Shown here one piece after another: positions 13,555 through 23,813 of a stretch of 64,000 nt of DNA (the stretch's first letter is position 1; each line of letters opens with the position of its first letter). This DNA is from Durusdinium trenchii. Its lineage: Eukaryota; Sar; Dinophyceae; Suessiales; Symbiodiniaceae. The stretch is taken from NCBI GenBank assembly GCA_963970005.1, contig CAXAMN010021112.1, positions 81,122-145,121 on the forward strand, in the 5' to 3' direction. The notes under the pieces are model-generated. The model saw only the letters and a program-made list of their open reading frames with translations. It ran no database searches and was not told the origin of the DNA. A program made the translations under genes and the position numbers.

Positions 13555-15404
13555 CTCCGACGGTGGGTCAACGTCCATGAGGTCCCGTTTGAGATTATTT
13601 TGGTTTCACAAACCAAATGACAAACAGATTGGTCTTCATTAACCCTACCAAGACTTGATCGATCTATGATCTAACAAACAAATTGAGAGAGAGAGAGAGA
13701 GTGCAGATCACATTTCTTTTGAGAACCGCACTAAATGGAAAGAACATGACTGCACCAGCCCATATAGTAGTATAGATCAGCTGCCGTTGATCTCTGTTGA
13801 TACTCCAAGACGTCATTGACAACACGTCGTAGCTCTCATCGCTGTAGGGTTTGTGGAAGCTGCTGGCGGTCGCAGCTCCTGTCTCTAGAATGGCTCGTGT
13901 TTCTGCAATCTTCGGTGTCTTTCATAGAAATAGTATGAAATAGTTCAGAAAGTCAGCATGCCTGAACTCAGAACATCATGACAAGTCTTAAGTCACCGTG
14001 GCTTCAAAGTAATTATATAGATGGCACAAGCCCCAAGATGTCTTTGAGATGGGTCAAATGGAGTCCAAGTAAACCACCAAACTTGGGGGTTGTGCAATCT
14101 CCACTATAAGCAAGTTGATATGTGCTGTATCAACCAGTCTCCAAATAAAGGACACCTGAGAATGAAGGGCTTCGAGACTGGTACAAGTCCTGGAAACCAT
14201 CTGAGCTGCGATGAGTTGCGGCCAGAATCCTTTATATAAGGAACTGGTGAACAACAAAATTCCTGGGGATTGCAGATAATTATTGCCAACATGAGTGGGA
14301 ATAATGCCGAATCCTGATCAGTCAAGCGGGAGGGAATATGTAAAATCACTCAACAAAATTGTCCCACACCCTGAATAGTTTAGTGAAGTGGGTGGGAATA
14401 TGTTTTTTTCTTTAATGCACAGGATTTTTGTGTAAGGTCTGCTTTGTTTATTGATCGCATTTATTCTGTTCAAGTTTTTTGTGTCCCTTTCCCATCCTTG
14501 TTTAGCCCCTTCTGAGGTTTGATTGATTCCTGGAACACTAACCTGAAAACCGTTATCAAACACCCTTACACAAAATCATCGAACAGTCTTCAATCCTGGA
14601 CACCTTACCGCTCATTGAGTGACTTTTGTACTTCAGACCTTTCAAAATTGGAAAACAGTCAAATTAGTGGATCAAACAGTAGTTCGGTGGGATCACTTTG
14701 CAAGTTCGGTCGGATGTGAACAACATCCGAGGCTCTGGGAGCCTCTGAAATACCTGTTCCATCCTGTTCCATCCTGCGTAGGGACTCAGGCAATTCAACC
14801 TTCGCTTCTGGGCAGCCTTCGTTTCTTGATTGGCCCTTCTTGGCGACAGAGTAAATGTACAACTTTATCTTTCTCTTTTCCATCATCTTCACTCTGAACT
14901 TTGAAATGAGACTGTCGTCAGACCGTCAAACGGCCGCTGAGACAACATAAAGTCCTTGACAGCATCATCCTCGTGTTTCATAGCCTTGAGGACTGCCTTG
15001 AGGCTGAACCGAGCCAACTCTTCTTTGTACCTCAGAACTACTACTAAGCTTGTTGATCGCCTCCAGTCCACTGTGGAGTGTCAACCACAAATACTGACAT
15101 GGGTAAAGTAATCTCATATTTCGTAATTTCGCACGGCAGTCTTGGATTGCCTGTCCAAGCGGGTAAGGGTGAGAGCTTTCCCGAGAACTGATTCCTGCAC
15201 CAGTTTACACTGCAAATTCCTCAAAGAACCATATGCAATGTGTCACAAAAGTGTTCACGTTGAAAGCTTCTGCAGTGAATGAAAGGAATTGTTTAGGGGG
15301 AGGGAGTAATGCGCCAACTTTGGAGCCCTGGGAAAGATATCTGAGCTTAGCTTTCTATAGTTCTGCAGTGCTGTCCTTTAAAATCCTTGCTTAACCTCTT
15401 CTGA
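13555..15404. other. No gene seen
   Basis: Apart from the GA microsatellite, I find no open stretch with convincing composition, no inverted repeat of note and no RNA gene. Confidence 0.5.
13684..13703. repeat. GA dinucleotide microsatellite
   Basis: About nine GA units. Pure TA runs of similar length occur at about 11000-11036, 11400-11416, 24024-24058, 28003-28028, 35908-35926, 39177-39220 and 54968-54990. Confidence 0.9.
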
Positions 15405-15764
15405 GGTTTGCTGCTACTACTACTACTACGACCACCACCACCACCACTACCACTACCACTACGACTACGACGACGGCGACGACGACGACTACTACTACTA
15501 CTACTGCTACACCTACTACATACTACCTACTACCTACTACCTACTACCTGCTACTTACTACCTACTCCCTACTACCTACTACCTACTACCTACCTACTAC
15601 TACTACTACTACAACTACTGCTACTAAAATCCAGTACTACTACTCCACCTGCTGCTAGTGCTGCTGCTGCTACGACTACGACTACGGCAACTACTACTGC
15701 TACTACGACTACGACTGCCACTACAAGTACTACAACCACAGACCACCACTACTACTCTTCTTAA
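15405..15764. repeat. CTA/CCA trinucleotide and TACCTAC array
   Basis: Almost pure ACT/CTA triplets with CCA, CGA and CTG variants, and a TACCTACTACC subarray in the middle. The long frame across it is low-complexity and not taken as a gene. Confidence 0.95.
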
Positions 15765-15922
15765 TACAACAGCAATTGCAAAACAGTTTTGGGATGGTTG
15801 ACACTATTCACTCTCCCTCGACTGCTTGGCAGGGGGACCCTGTTTACTATTCAAGACCCACATTGGGCTGGTTCCATACATGGATTGCTGGGGATGAAAA
15901 CATGAGACACGTTCGCCACAGC

Positions 15923-15955
15923 CTCCTGTGTCTTGGCCCTGGCAGGCGTCGCAAC
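15923..15955 (-). CDS. Short repeat-gene exon: VATPARAKTQE
   Basis: A 33-bp stretch encodes VATPARAKTQE between TTGGAG and GCTGTGG. The same peptide, with the same flanking TTGGAG and GC donor, occurs at 12609-12641, and a close variant at 13525-13554. The module resembles NTVATKEELQ at 31506-31544. An assembly gap begins 13 bases to the right. Confidence 0.4.
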
Positions 15956-15968
15956 CTCCAAGGAAACN

Positions 15969-15978
15969 NNNNNNNNNC
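15969..15978. other. Assembly gap (10 N)
   Basis: Ten N bases follow GGAAAC and precede CGAGTTCC. The gap is next to the VATPARAKTQE exon copy (15923-15955), so a collapsed repeat or a scaffold join is possible here. Confidence 1.
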
Positions 15979-16318
15979 GAGTTCCAAAGGTCAAGGACAT
16001 CTTGGAACCTGCCATCACAACGTCCTTTACGCGTTTGCTACCCAGCAAGTTGCTACCCAGTCCAAGTCCGGTCCCCAGTCGAGTCTCCGGGAGCTTGGAC
16101 AATGTCAATGTAATTACCAACAAAGTCAAAACAACACCCTGGAGTTCAATGATTCACACTGGAGTTCAAGCCTTGTGCACTTTTTCAGCAGTGTTATTTT
16201 CTTATTTTCTGTACCATAATGTGGATTGAACACCCGTTTCCCCACCAAAGGAAGCACCCGTTGTTCCACCGAAGCTCCCCGGACTCCATGGGCTCCGTGG
16301 CACTCTCCGGTCTCCTGC

Positions 16319-16363
16319 CTTGCGCCCGAAGGGGGTCAAGGCCGGAGCGTCCGCGTCCCGAGC
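16319..16363 (-). CDS. Repeat-gene exon: ARDADAPALTPFGRK
   Basis: A 45-bp exon (phase 0) encodes ARDADAPALTPFGRK. Acceptor CGCCAG, donor GCAGGA. The pattern A-x-D-A-x-[AV]-P-x-L-x-x-F-x-x-K fits the family. The exon is much more GC-rich than its surroundings. It lies 13 kb from the nearest confident member, so it could belong to a related neighbouring gene. Confidence 0.48.
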
Positions 16364-17619
16364 CTGGCGGAGCCGAGCGGGACGGGAACGGTCGTGAGAG
16401 TCGTGAAGGTCACAGGGAAAGGCCCAAGCACCATGCGAAGACCATTGCCCCATCAATCCGAAAACAAAAAGAAAAGGTTTTTTTCTCTACATTGGGGTAG
16501 TTTCAGGGGGTCAATGTAGGCATATATTCCATACATGGATTGTTGAGGATGGGCTTCACACACACACAAAAAAAATCGGATCGTCTTCAAGTACTGTAGA
16601 TTTGGGGAGGTTATATACAAAGCAAAGATCACTGCGTGCTACGTGTTCGAAAGGTGAGAATTTGCTAGCCTTCATGGAGGATATTAATATGGTGGGTATC
16701 CACAGTTGGGGTCAGAATGTCTGCATTCAACTGTTTTTGAAACGGTATGTTGCGTAGGCGTCATTTGGGGCAAACCTACCTTGCGAAAGAGTTGGATTGA
16801 TGTGTTCAAAGTGGAATACCTGAATCCGCCACATTACAATCGATTCCCGTCCAAATCCCAAAACCACACTAGAAGCTCTCGCCCAATCAATAGGTGTCGT
16901 CAGTTCCACGAGACCAATTCCCAAGGTTGCCTTCAAACCTGGTCCCGGCGGATCTTTTTGGACAGTTCTTCAATCCACTGGGATTTTGCAATGGCCGATG
17001 CCGCTTGACATGTCCTGTGATTGATTGCTTTGCATTTTTACAAAGGTTTTTTTCGACTGCTGAGTGGAAACAGCACTCCATCGCGATCGTGGAGGGTATG
17101 ACCCACCCTGACAAAAATTGAATCCATCCTTTTTACCTATACTTAAAAACTTATAGACAATACAACTGAACCTTGTTCGAGCTGTTTTCAACTGAAACCA
17201 TATGAAACCCATTCAAAAGACTTTCCACTTTCCTGCGTATGGAACAAAACTTGCACGACCGAGGAGGGGGTCTTTATAGATCCTGCAGGCCCACCAAGCC
17301 GACGCCTCAGTGGGTGGACTCTTCTTCGCGACCTTGGGCCTTGGAGTCCCAGGGCATGGAGTCCTCAGGTGGGCGGTTGTATGGTGACGTCGACGAAGGC
17401 ACGGGAATTCTGGTGTGATTTGATTCTCCCTACCGCATGAGTGTCTTTTGGATTTCAAAAGGTGGTGTTCCTTCCTCCTGCGCCCTCTGTCTTTCTCCTC
17501 ACCCCACTCCCCTTCCATCATGCCGTACTCATGTCACAGTGAATGCCAGCTCAGTCTGGGCAGAAACGGACCTGCACACCGTAGAGGCCCGCAGCCCGGT
17601 CTGGGCACGCACACAACTG
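16364..17619. other. No firm gene; one repeated DNA block
   Basis: The minus strand at about 17290-17375 reads either PEDSMPWDSKAQGREEES or PGTPRPKVAKKSPPTEA. The DNA block CTGAGGACTCCATGCCC recurs at about 22456-22475, where the frame reads SSEDSMPGDTQ. This suggests one more exon family or a dispersed repeat. Confidence 0.35.
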
Positions 17620-17895
17620 CACCATCGAGAATGCCAAACAATATGCCAGATAGAGCGCCAAAAAGGATGTCACACCAAATGCGCGCATGGACCGATGCCA
17701 GAAAATGTGCCCGGTATTGCCCGATAGAATGCCAGAGTGGATGTCAGAAGATGTGCCATATATAATGCCAGAACACACAACATTTGGCAAATAGAACGCC
17801 TGATAGAATGCCAGAATGGCTGTCAAAAGGACGTCAGAGGATGTGCCAGATAGAATCCCAGAATACATGACAAGTAGAATGCCAGACCGTACAAC
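17620..17895. repeat. Imperfect tandem repeat around AGAATGCCAGA
   Basis: The unit AGAATGCCAGAT or variants recurs about every 20-40 bases (GATAGAATGCCAGA, GTAGAATGCCAGAC, AGATAGAATCCCAGAAT), with intervening GATGTCA/GATGTGCC blocks. No gene is supported here, though short frames read through it. Confidence 0.7.
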
Positions 17896-18041
17896 CCTTG
17901 CCAGCACAGCCAAAACTTGACTACTTGCAAAAAGATTACTCAATGCCTTCAGCCAATATAGTTTCAAAAACCTTACTTTGTCACAATCCCTGCCAGCACA
18001 GAGCTCTTCAGCCAAAGGTTACTAGTTTCAAAAACCTTCAA

Positions 18042-18122
18042 CGAGGCCAGGAGCACTGTGCTGTCAGGGATTGTAACAAGTAACTTGTTACAATCTCTGA
18101 CAGCACAGTGCTCCTGGCTTCG
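18042..18122. repeat. Long hairpin, 39-nt arms, 3-nt spacer
   Basis: Arms 18042-18080 and 18084-18122 match in 37 of 39 positions around a TAA centre. Both mismatches are of the kind that pair as G-U in RNA. A partial third copy of the arm (CACAATCCCTGCCAGCACAG) lies at about 17983-18002. It could be a small fold-back element or the template of a structured RNA. Confidence 0.85.
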
Positions 18123-18472
18123 TCGATAATCGCAAAGGAACCGTTTGTACTTAGTACTTCTTTCATTCTGTTTTGTAAGTTGACTTGTCGCTCGACTCGT
18201 CAACTTATCCTAAAAGGACATATTGAACTTTCATTTTGTTTGCAAGTTCACTGCAACTTCACTCGTGGCTCCACTCGTGAAAACACTTTTGGTTCACTCA
18301 TACTTTTACTCGGTGGGGAATTTCTAATCATATCTGTGTCATTCTTACTTTCTTTGAGTAATTCCTAATAAATTAAATCTTGTTTGTGACAGTTTTATGC
18401 TTAAATATGATTAACTATGGTCAACACAATGTGAAAAAAAACAGAAAATATTGGCCAAGGTGACCTCAAAGG

Positions 18473-19204
18473 GTGCCCATCTGGAGGGTCAACTTTAGTT
18501 TGCTGAACAATGCTGCTGCGGCCCGGACAGCCATCCATGAAATCGATGTTCACCTGAACCTAGACCCAAGTGAGTGCATTGATCAGATGCGGTCAGCTTT
18601 TTCTTTCCGAGATGTTTTGCTCCAAAAGGAGAAGTTTGAATGCGATGAAGATCTTTCGGTGAAAGTTTTTGTTGACGGCAAAACTCACAAGCATGAAGGT
18701 GCTGAACGTTTGCTTTCCACATTTTTGCTTTCCCCTGGGCAAGCTTCTCCTTGCGAGCGTGCTTTTACAGTTTCAGTGCAGCTGCGTCAAACCTTCGGGT
18801 CGCAAGCCACATCCTCACTGCTTTTCTCCTACATGATTGTTTCTCTGTATGGTCCAAGCACGGATGCAGCGCATCACATCCTGCAAGAGTGCACCACACA
18901 GTTCCTCCAAAAAGAAAGGAGGCAAAGCCTGCTGACCTTAGACATGTACCGTCATGGCAGGAAGATGACTGTAAGAAAGCGATCCGTAAAGATCGTGGTG
19001 AGAAGCGCGGAAAGTATAACAAGGCCAAGAAGAAGCATGCTGAGTTGAAGATAGTTGAAGTCGCATGGACATGCCCGGAAGTTAGTCCGCACTGACAGCA
19101 GCAGCATCCATGGAGGGTGCTGAGGATGGTGAGTGTGAGGATCATCCCGTTTTGAAACAGATGTCACCCAAGCAGCCTGATAAGAAGCGGAAGAGTGATG
19201 AGTG
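18473..19204 (+). pseudogene. Decayed coding fragment, several frames
   Basis: Coding-like sequence starts at a GTG after CAAAG. It reads NAAAARTAIHEIDVHLNLDP and KVFVDGKTHKHEGAERLLST, then drops out of frame near 18900. A second frame continues with KKAIRKDRGEKRGKYNKAKK (to about 19095), and a third with DGECEDHPVLKQMSPKQPDK to a stop at 19202-19204. The end is Lys-rich. No family recognised. Confidence 0.4.
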
Positions 19205-19559
19205 AAAAGATGTTTGATGCTCCAAGTTTTGCAGCTGTTCAAGAAGCTTGGGCTACCATAGGTCTTTGGCTTGGCCTTCTAGAGTTCGATGATGCAAGGT
19301 TAGAGGAGGTGTTGAAGCCTGCTTTCTTTTTCAGAAAAGGACGTTATACGGTCCTGCGTTTGCCAGTGTTCTCGAAAACGCTTGTTTTAGGACTTTGCAT
19401 GTTGAAGGTGCTCAGACGTTGAGGACGAGACCGCGTAGTCGTTGGTAGGTGCTCGTGGTCTGCTCGTGAGTAGTAGTCTTCCTAGTTCACCGGATCTTGG
19501 GGGGGGGTCGGCAAAAAAAAGCTCTTTTTTGGTTCCATATTTGTTTTCGCCGACCCCCC

Positions 19560-21480
19560 CCCGAGGGGCATCAAGCTCTCACAGGTCACAGGGTGACAGG
19601 GTGAATGGCATGAAGCTCCCACGGCTCACGGGGCGACAGGCGAATGGCATTACCATCACCATCGCATTGCCACAGGTCGAATGGTCATTACCAGTACTTT
19701 GGCCCAGAGCATTAGCATTACCATTGCTATTAGCATCAGCATTAGCATTACCATTGGCATGCCCAGTGCTGTTAGCATTATAGCATCAAGCCCTGACAGG
19801 GCAGCCGCAGTTACACAAGCAACGCTTGCCGCAGTCACACAAGCCAAAGAAGCCGCGGTTGCCACAAGCCAACCTGCAGCGTGGAAATGGGACATGAATG
19901 TTGCGCAGGTCTAAGCGTTACTACACAGGCCTTGAGCGCTGCTCTGTGATCTGTAGGATAAAACCTTTGGCACTTAAAACTTCAGGCCTGGGAATTGGCA
20001 TGCGTTCGCGTCGGCCATCTTCGAGCTTGCGTTCTCTGATGATGCCACGCTTTGCCGCTAGCAAACGCCAGCTGAACTTCTTCTTCAAATTCTTGTAGCG
20101 CAAGGAGGTCCCTTCTTCAAATTCTTCGCCCAAGCCCATTGCCGACTTCAGATGGTCCGGAAGTTGGTACCAGCGGTTTTGCTGCGCTAAACTCAAAGGT
20201 TTCCAGCATTGTTCTTCACACTGTTGGATGAGGTTGCAAACCTTGATCTTGCCCAAGTAGTGGAACTTTTGCCCGCAAGCTTTCTGTATGCAGACGCCCT
20301 TTGCAAAATGGACTCGCTAGTGAAACTTCGGGAGCCTTCTTCTCCTCTTCCACTTGGGTGTTGCTTTCATGTCTTTGATCAGGTTCTCAGCATATTCCAC
20401 CACATCGAGTTTTTGACGGATGGTCAGCGTAGGGGCTCTCCTGATCTCAGGGGTGGTCTTGTCAGCAAAGAAGTCATCACATGCACGCTCTTTGCGAATC
20501 TTTTTCTCTTGGATTGATCTCCGGTGACGGTTTCGCATATTTCTTTTGGACAGCTGTTCTTCTTTGGCAACTGGATCTGAACAATTGACTTTCTCCAATC
20601 AAGCCCTCACAGGTCAAAAGGTGAATGGCATTGCCATCACAAGTGTCATTAGCATTGCCATTGCCATTAGCACAACCATTGCTACAGGTCACAGAGTGTG
20701 TGGCCTCAACCAGAGGGTGATTGGCAACAAGGTCCCACAGCTCACCAGGTGAATGGCATTACCCCCACCATTGCCATTTGCATCGCCATCACCAATTGCA
20801 TTCCCATTGCAACAGGCATTGCCATTGTGATCCCCCTTGCCGCAGGTCAAGGGTAAACGGCACCAAGCTCCCACTCTCACAGGTCACAGGGTGCATAGCT
20901 CCCACAGGTCAAAGGGTGAATGGCATTCCATCACCATTGTCATGAGCATTACCATTGCCATTAGCACTGCCGCACGTCACAGGGTGAATGGCCCTTACGC
21001 CTACCATTACCAGGACCATCAGCATTACCATTGCTAGTGGCATCAGCATTAGCATTGCCAGTGCCATAAGCATTGGCATCAGCATCAAGCTCCCACAGCT
21101 CACAGGAAAAATTGCATTACCGTTCCCATTAGCATGGTGAATGGCATGAAGGTCCGACATAGCATTGCCACAGGTCAAGGGTGAATGGCATTACCAATAT
21201 GATTAGCATATCCATAAGAATTACCATAATGCTATTGGCATCAGCACTCGCATTGTCATTCGCATTCCCAGTGCCATAATCAGCATTAACCTCCCACAGG
21301 TCACGGGGAAAATTGCATTACCGTTCCCATGAGCATGGTGAATGACATCAAGGTCCCATATAGCATTGCCACAGGTCAAGGGTGAATGGCCATTACCCGC
21401 ACCATTAGCCGCATTAGCATTGCCACGAGCATTACCATTGCTACTAGCATCAGCATTAGCAGCGCGCCTTAAGCGTTATC
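19560..21480. repeat. GCATTA/ACAGGTCA-type minisatellite array
   Basis: Irregular tandem units built from two motifs: CATTAGCATTACCATTGCC-like hexamer runs, and a CACAGGTCACAGGGTGAATG block that recurs many times (e.g. 19579, 20606, 20880, 20977, 21170, 21370). The array is interrupted by the basic-protein fragment (19921-20598). Confidence 0.85.
19921..20598 (-). pseudogene. Decayed basic-protein fragment interrupted by one stop; possibly transposase-like
   Basis: A single frame runs from 20598 to 19921 with one in-frame TAG at 20317-20319. The first part is very basic (KEEQLSKRNMRNRHRRSIQE) and then reads APTLTIRQKLDVVEYAENLI, reminiscent of the helix-turn-helix start of transposase or CENP-B-like proteins. 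After the stop: LGKIKVCNLIQQCEEQCWKP, a WY-containing stretch and a basic KNLKKKFSWRLLAAKRG. The upstream boundary is a TGA. It sits inside a minisatellite region. The family assignment is a guess. Confidence 0.42.
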
Positions 21481-21573
21481 ATCGTCGGCGAGTGCAGCCA
21501 AGTAGCAGCGCTTCTGTCGACTCTCCACCAGTGTGGGAGATTCAATTTTCCTGTGGTGTTCATGTTTATCTTT

Positions 21574-21644
21574 GGTGGTTTGGACTAGTGGTATGATTCT
21601 CGCTTCGGGCGCGAGAGGCCCTGGGCTCAATTCCACCTGTCACC
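21574..21644 (+). tRNA. Degenerate tRNA-Pro(CGG)-like sequence
   Basis: The D-arm and anticodon arm follow eukaryotic tRNA-Pro closely (GGACTAGTGGTATGATT, then CTCGC TTCGGGC GCGAG; anticodon CGG at 21606-21608). The acceptor arms (21574-21580, 21638-21644) pair at six of seven positions counting wobble. The T-arm is broken: only two of its five pairs form, and the B-box reads GGCTCAATTCC. I take it as a tRNA pseudogene or the tRNA-derived head of a SINE. Confidence 0.6.
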
Positions 21645-21647
21645 TCG

Positions 21648-21714
21648 TTTCTCAAGACGCGCGTTCTTGAGCTTTTCGCGCCTCGAAAAGCTCAAAAATG
21701 CGCATCTTGAGAAA
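21648..21714. repeat. Long hairpin, 31-nt arms, 5-nt loop
   Basis: Arms 21648-21678 and 21684-21714 match in 28 of 31 positions around CGCCT. All three mismatches are G-U compatible in RNA. The hairpin starts 4 bases after a tRNA-Pro-like sequence. Confidence 0.85.
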
Positions 21715-21804
21715 CGTCCCTGTCGCGCAGGCCCCGGCTCGTCCGTTGACCAGCGTGGAACAGTTGGAGAAAGTTCTTCATGGCAATGCTTCAGGGCAAA
21801 GAAG

Positions 21805-22145
21805 TTGAGCGTGCCCGCTTTCCTCTTGGCCGAAGCAGAGTTCAAGTTGGGTCGCTATGCAGCTTCTCACACTCACTTGCTCTTTCACTTGCAGAGGCAT
21901 CCTGACTGTGAAGAAGCGCTTGCACTACAAGCTCAATTGTTCGAAGCAGTCAGGAAGGACACTTCTTCGATTTACACCAGCTGGGTGTTTCGATGGCACC
22001 TGGGTGGCCACCCCGATTTGTTGAGCTACCAATCAATGGGAGTATGTAGAGGGCATGGCCTTTGCTGGAAGACTTGTTTTTTCGCCGTGACACTGTGCAG
22101 GATGTGATCTTCACTTCAACTGGAGGCAAGTTCTTACCAAACAGT
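21805..22145 (+). pseudogene. Fragment of a TPR-like helical protein
   Basis: The frame reads FLLAEAEFKLGRYAASHTHL then HPDCEEALALQAQLFEAVRK. The A-E-x-x-F-K-L-G-R-Y spacing and alternating small residues resemble a tetratricopeptide repeat helix pair. After a shift it continues WPLLEDLFFRRDTVQDVIF to about 22145. It follows the hairpin at 21648-21714 directly. Likely a pseudogene or exon pieces. Confidence 0.38.
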
Positions 22146-23724
22146 GAAGGGGTCGTCCATCTACAGCAATCATTGCATCTATCAATCTATAAATATCATT
22201 TATCTACTGTATCTACCCACTGATATTCTTGTTCATCTATCTACCTGCAACCAGTCCACCCTAAAACTGGGCACATGGCCTGCGACACGGCGGGCGATGT
22301 TTCAGGGAGGCTTTATCGAATCCTCGCCGTCTCCAACAAATGGACCAAATCCCAATAGACAGAAATTCTGGGAGCATGTGTTAGACCATGTTGCATCCGT
22401 GGAAGCCACCTCCCAATACCTCCGAGACCAGTCTCTGCTCTGCTGGCTTGGGTGTCCCCGGGCATGGAGTCCTCAGATGAGCGGCTGGAGAGCCGGCCCA
22501 AATCCACATGGCTGGGCACATTCACGTGCATTGAACCATATATATATACTATCATATACGGTATAACTAAATGTAACTTATATCCGTTATTGTCCAAAGG
22601 GCTTTGGAAACCATGGCCTTGCTTAAGAGGGCGGTCTTGTGCAGCCCTAGGCCACCAAATACCCCTCAAGGGGTATATTCATAACATCATACTATCACTG
22701 CCTCACAACGAAGATGGAAAGAACACATTCCCATCACAGTTTTTGTGTGACCCACACCATGTTTCTGGTAGGTTGGACCCTTTTTCATCACTGCCCATGC
22801 TGCTTCACACCACCTCTCTTTGGACACGAGCAGCCGATAAATCGCTCTCTCAAGCAGGCTGTACTCAAATGTTCGGCGGTGAAGACGTGGCGCACACTTG
22901 CGTATCCACCCCATCCCATCCTCATCAACAAAGAATGTCTTGCAAAAGAATTGACAATTGAACAATGAATGTCATTGTTTTTTAGGTTTTGGAGTGCCAC
23001 AGCATGATCATTGTTGAGGGATTTCACGGTTACATCACGGTTACCTCACGGTCTTTATTGGTATCTGGGGGCTTATGTGGTTTTTGAGGCGCGTGTTCAC
23101 GGGTACATCACGCTCACTTCAGGTTCCCGGGTTCCCTATAAATGAGCAGTTTACCGCTATAAAGCTATCATAGAGACGAGTGTCTTGCCTTCCACAAGTG
23201 CCAAGCCGCTGCAGTAACATTCTTTTGCAAGACATTCATTTAGTTCGCAATTGTCCAAACATTTTTGCAAGACAAAAAATACAATTCCAAAACATATTTC
23301 TTACCTCAATTGCTATGGAGAAGAATTATGAAGTCAAAATATGAGAATCATATTGCAAGAATCCTCTGTCTCACACCTTGATGTTTGCTTTGTGACGCTG
23401 TGTCACACTGCAGAAAATGCGGAAAAGCTTTGGATGGTCTCCTAAGCACTCAGTTTTGAATAGTTATGTCAGCGGTACCTGGGAGGCCTTTGATTTGCTG
23501 TTTTGAGCAAGTACCTAAGGGGCCCCCGATTCTGGGGCCGAGGAAGACCAAGGATATATATGTAACGCAAGTCAAAGAAGTTATATTCAAATTTGCTGGG
23601 AGTATCATGTGGACACAAACACAAAATACAGTTCACAGGGTGAGAGAGATCCTGAGAGACAACTTGCGCATCTTCGCCTACAACATGAGGAACATCAAGA
23701 AGTCACAAAATATTATCAATATTC

Positions 23725-23813
23725 CTAGGGCTCCAACCATATCCTCAGAATGTGGGCATAGACCCCCCAAATCCACCCCAACCATCTTCGAAACGGCGGT
23801 GGTTGGAGCCCTA
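23725..23813. mobile_element. MITE-like element, family A, copy 1
   Basis: Ends are CTAGGGCTCCAACCA and TGGTTGGAGCCCTA. The length (89 bp) and end sequence match the copies at 38334 and 51741, while the interior differs. Confidence 0.75.

Noticed and set aside
15408..15764. Plus-strand frame of 118 codons (Leu/Pro/Thr-rich)
   Set aside because: Entirely within the trinucleotide array; any frame would be open.
19560..21480. CRISPR-like array
   Set aside because: Units are irregular and merge into hexamer runs with no constant spacer length; this is a eukaryotic minisatellite.
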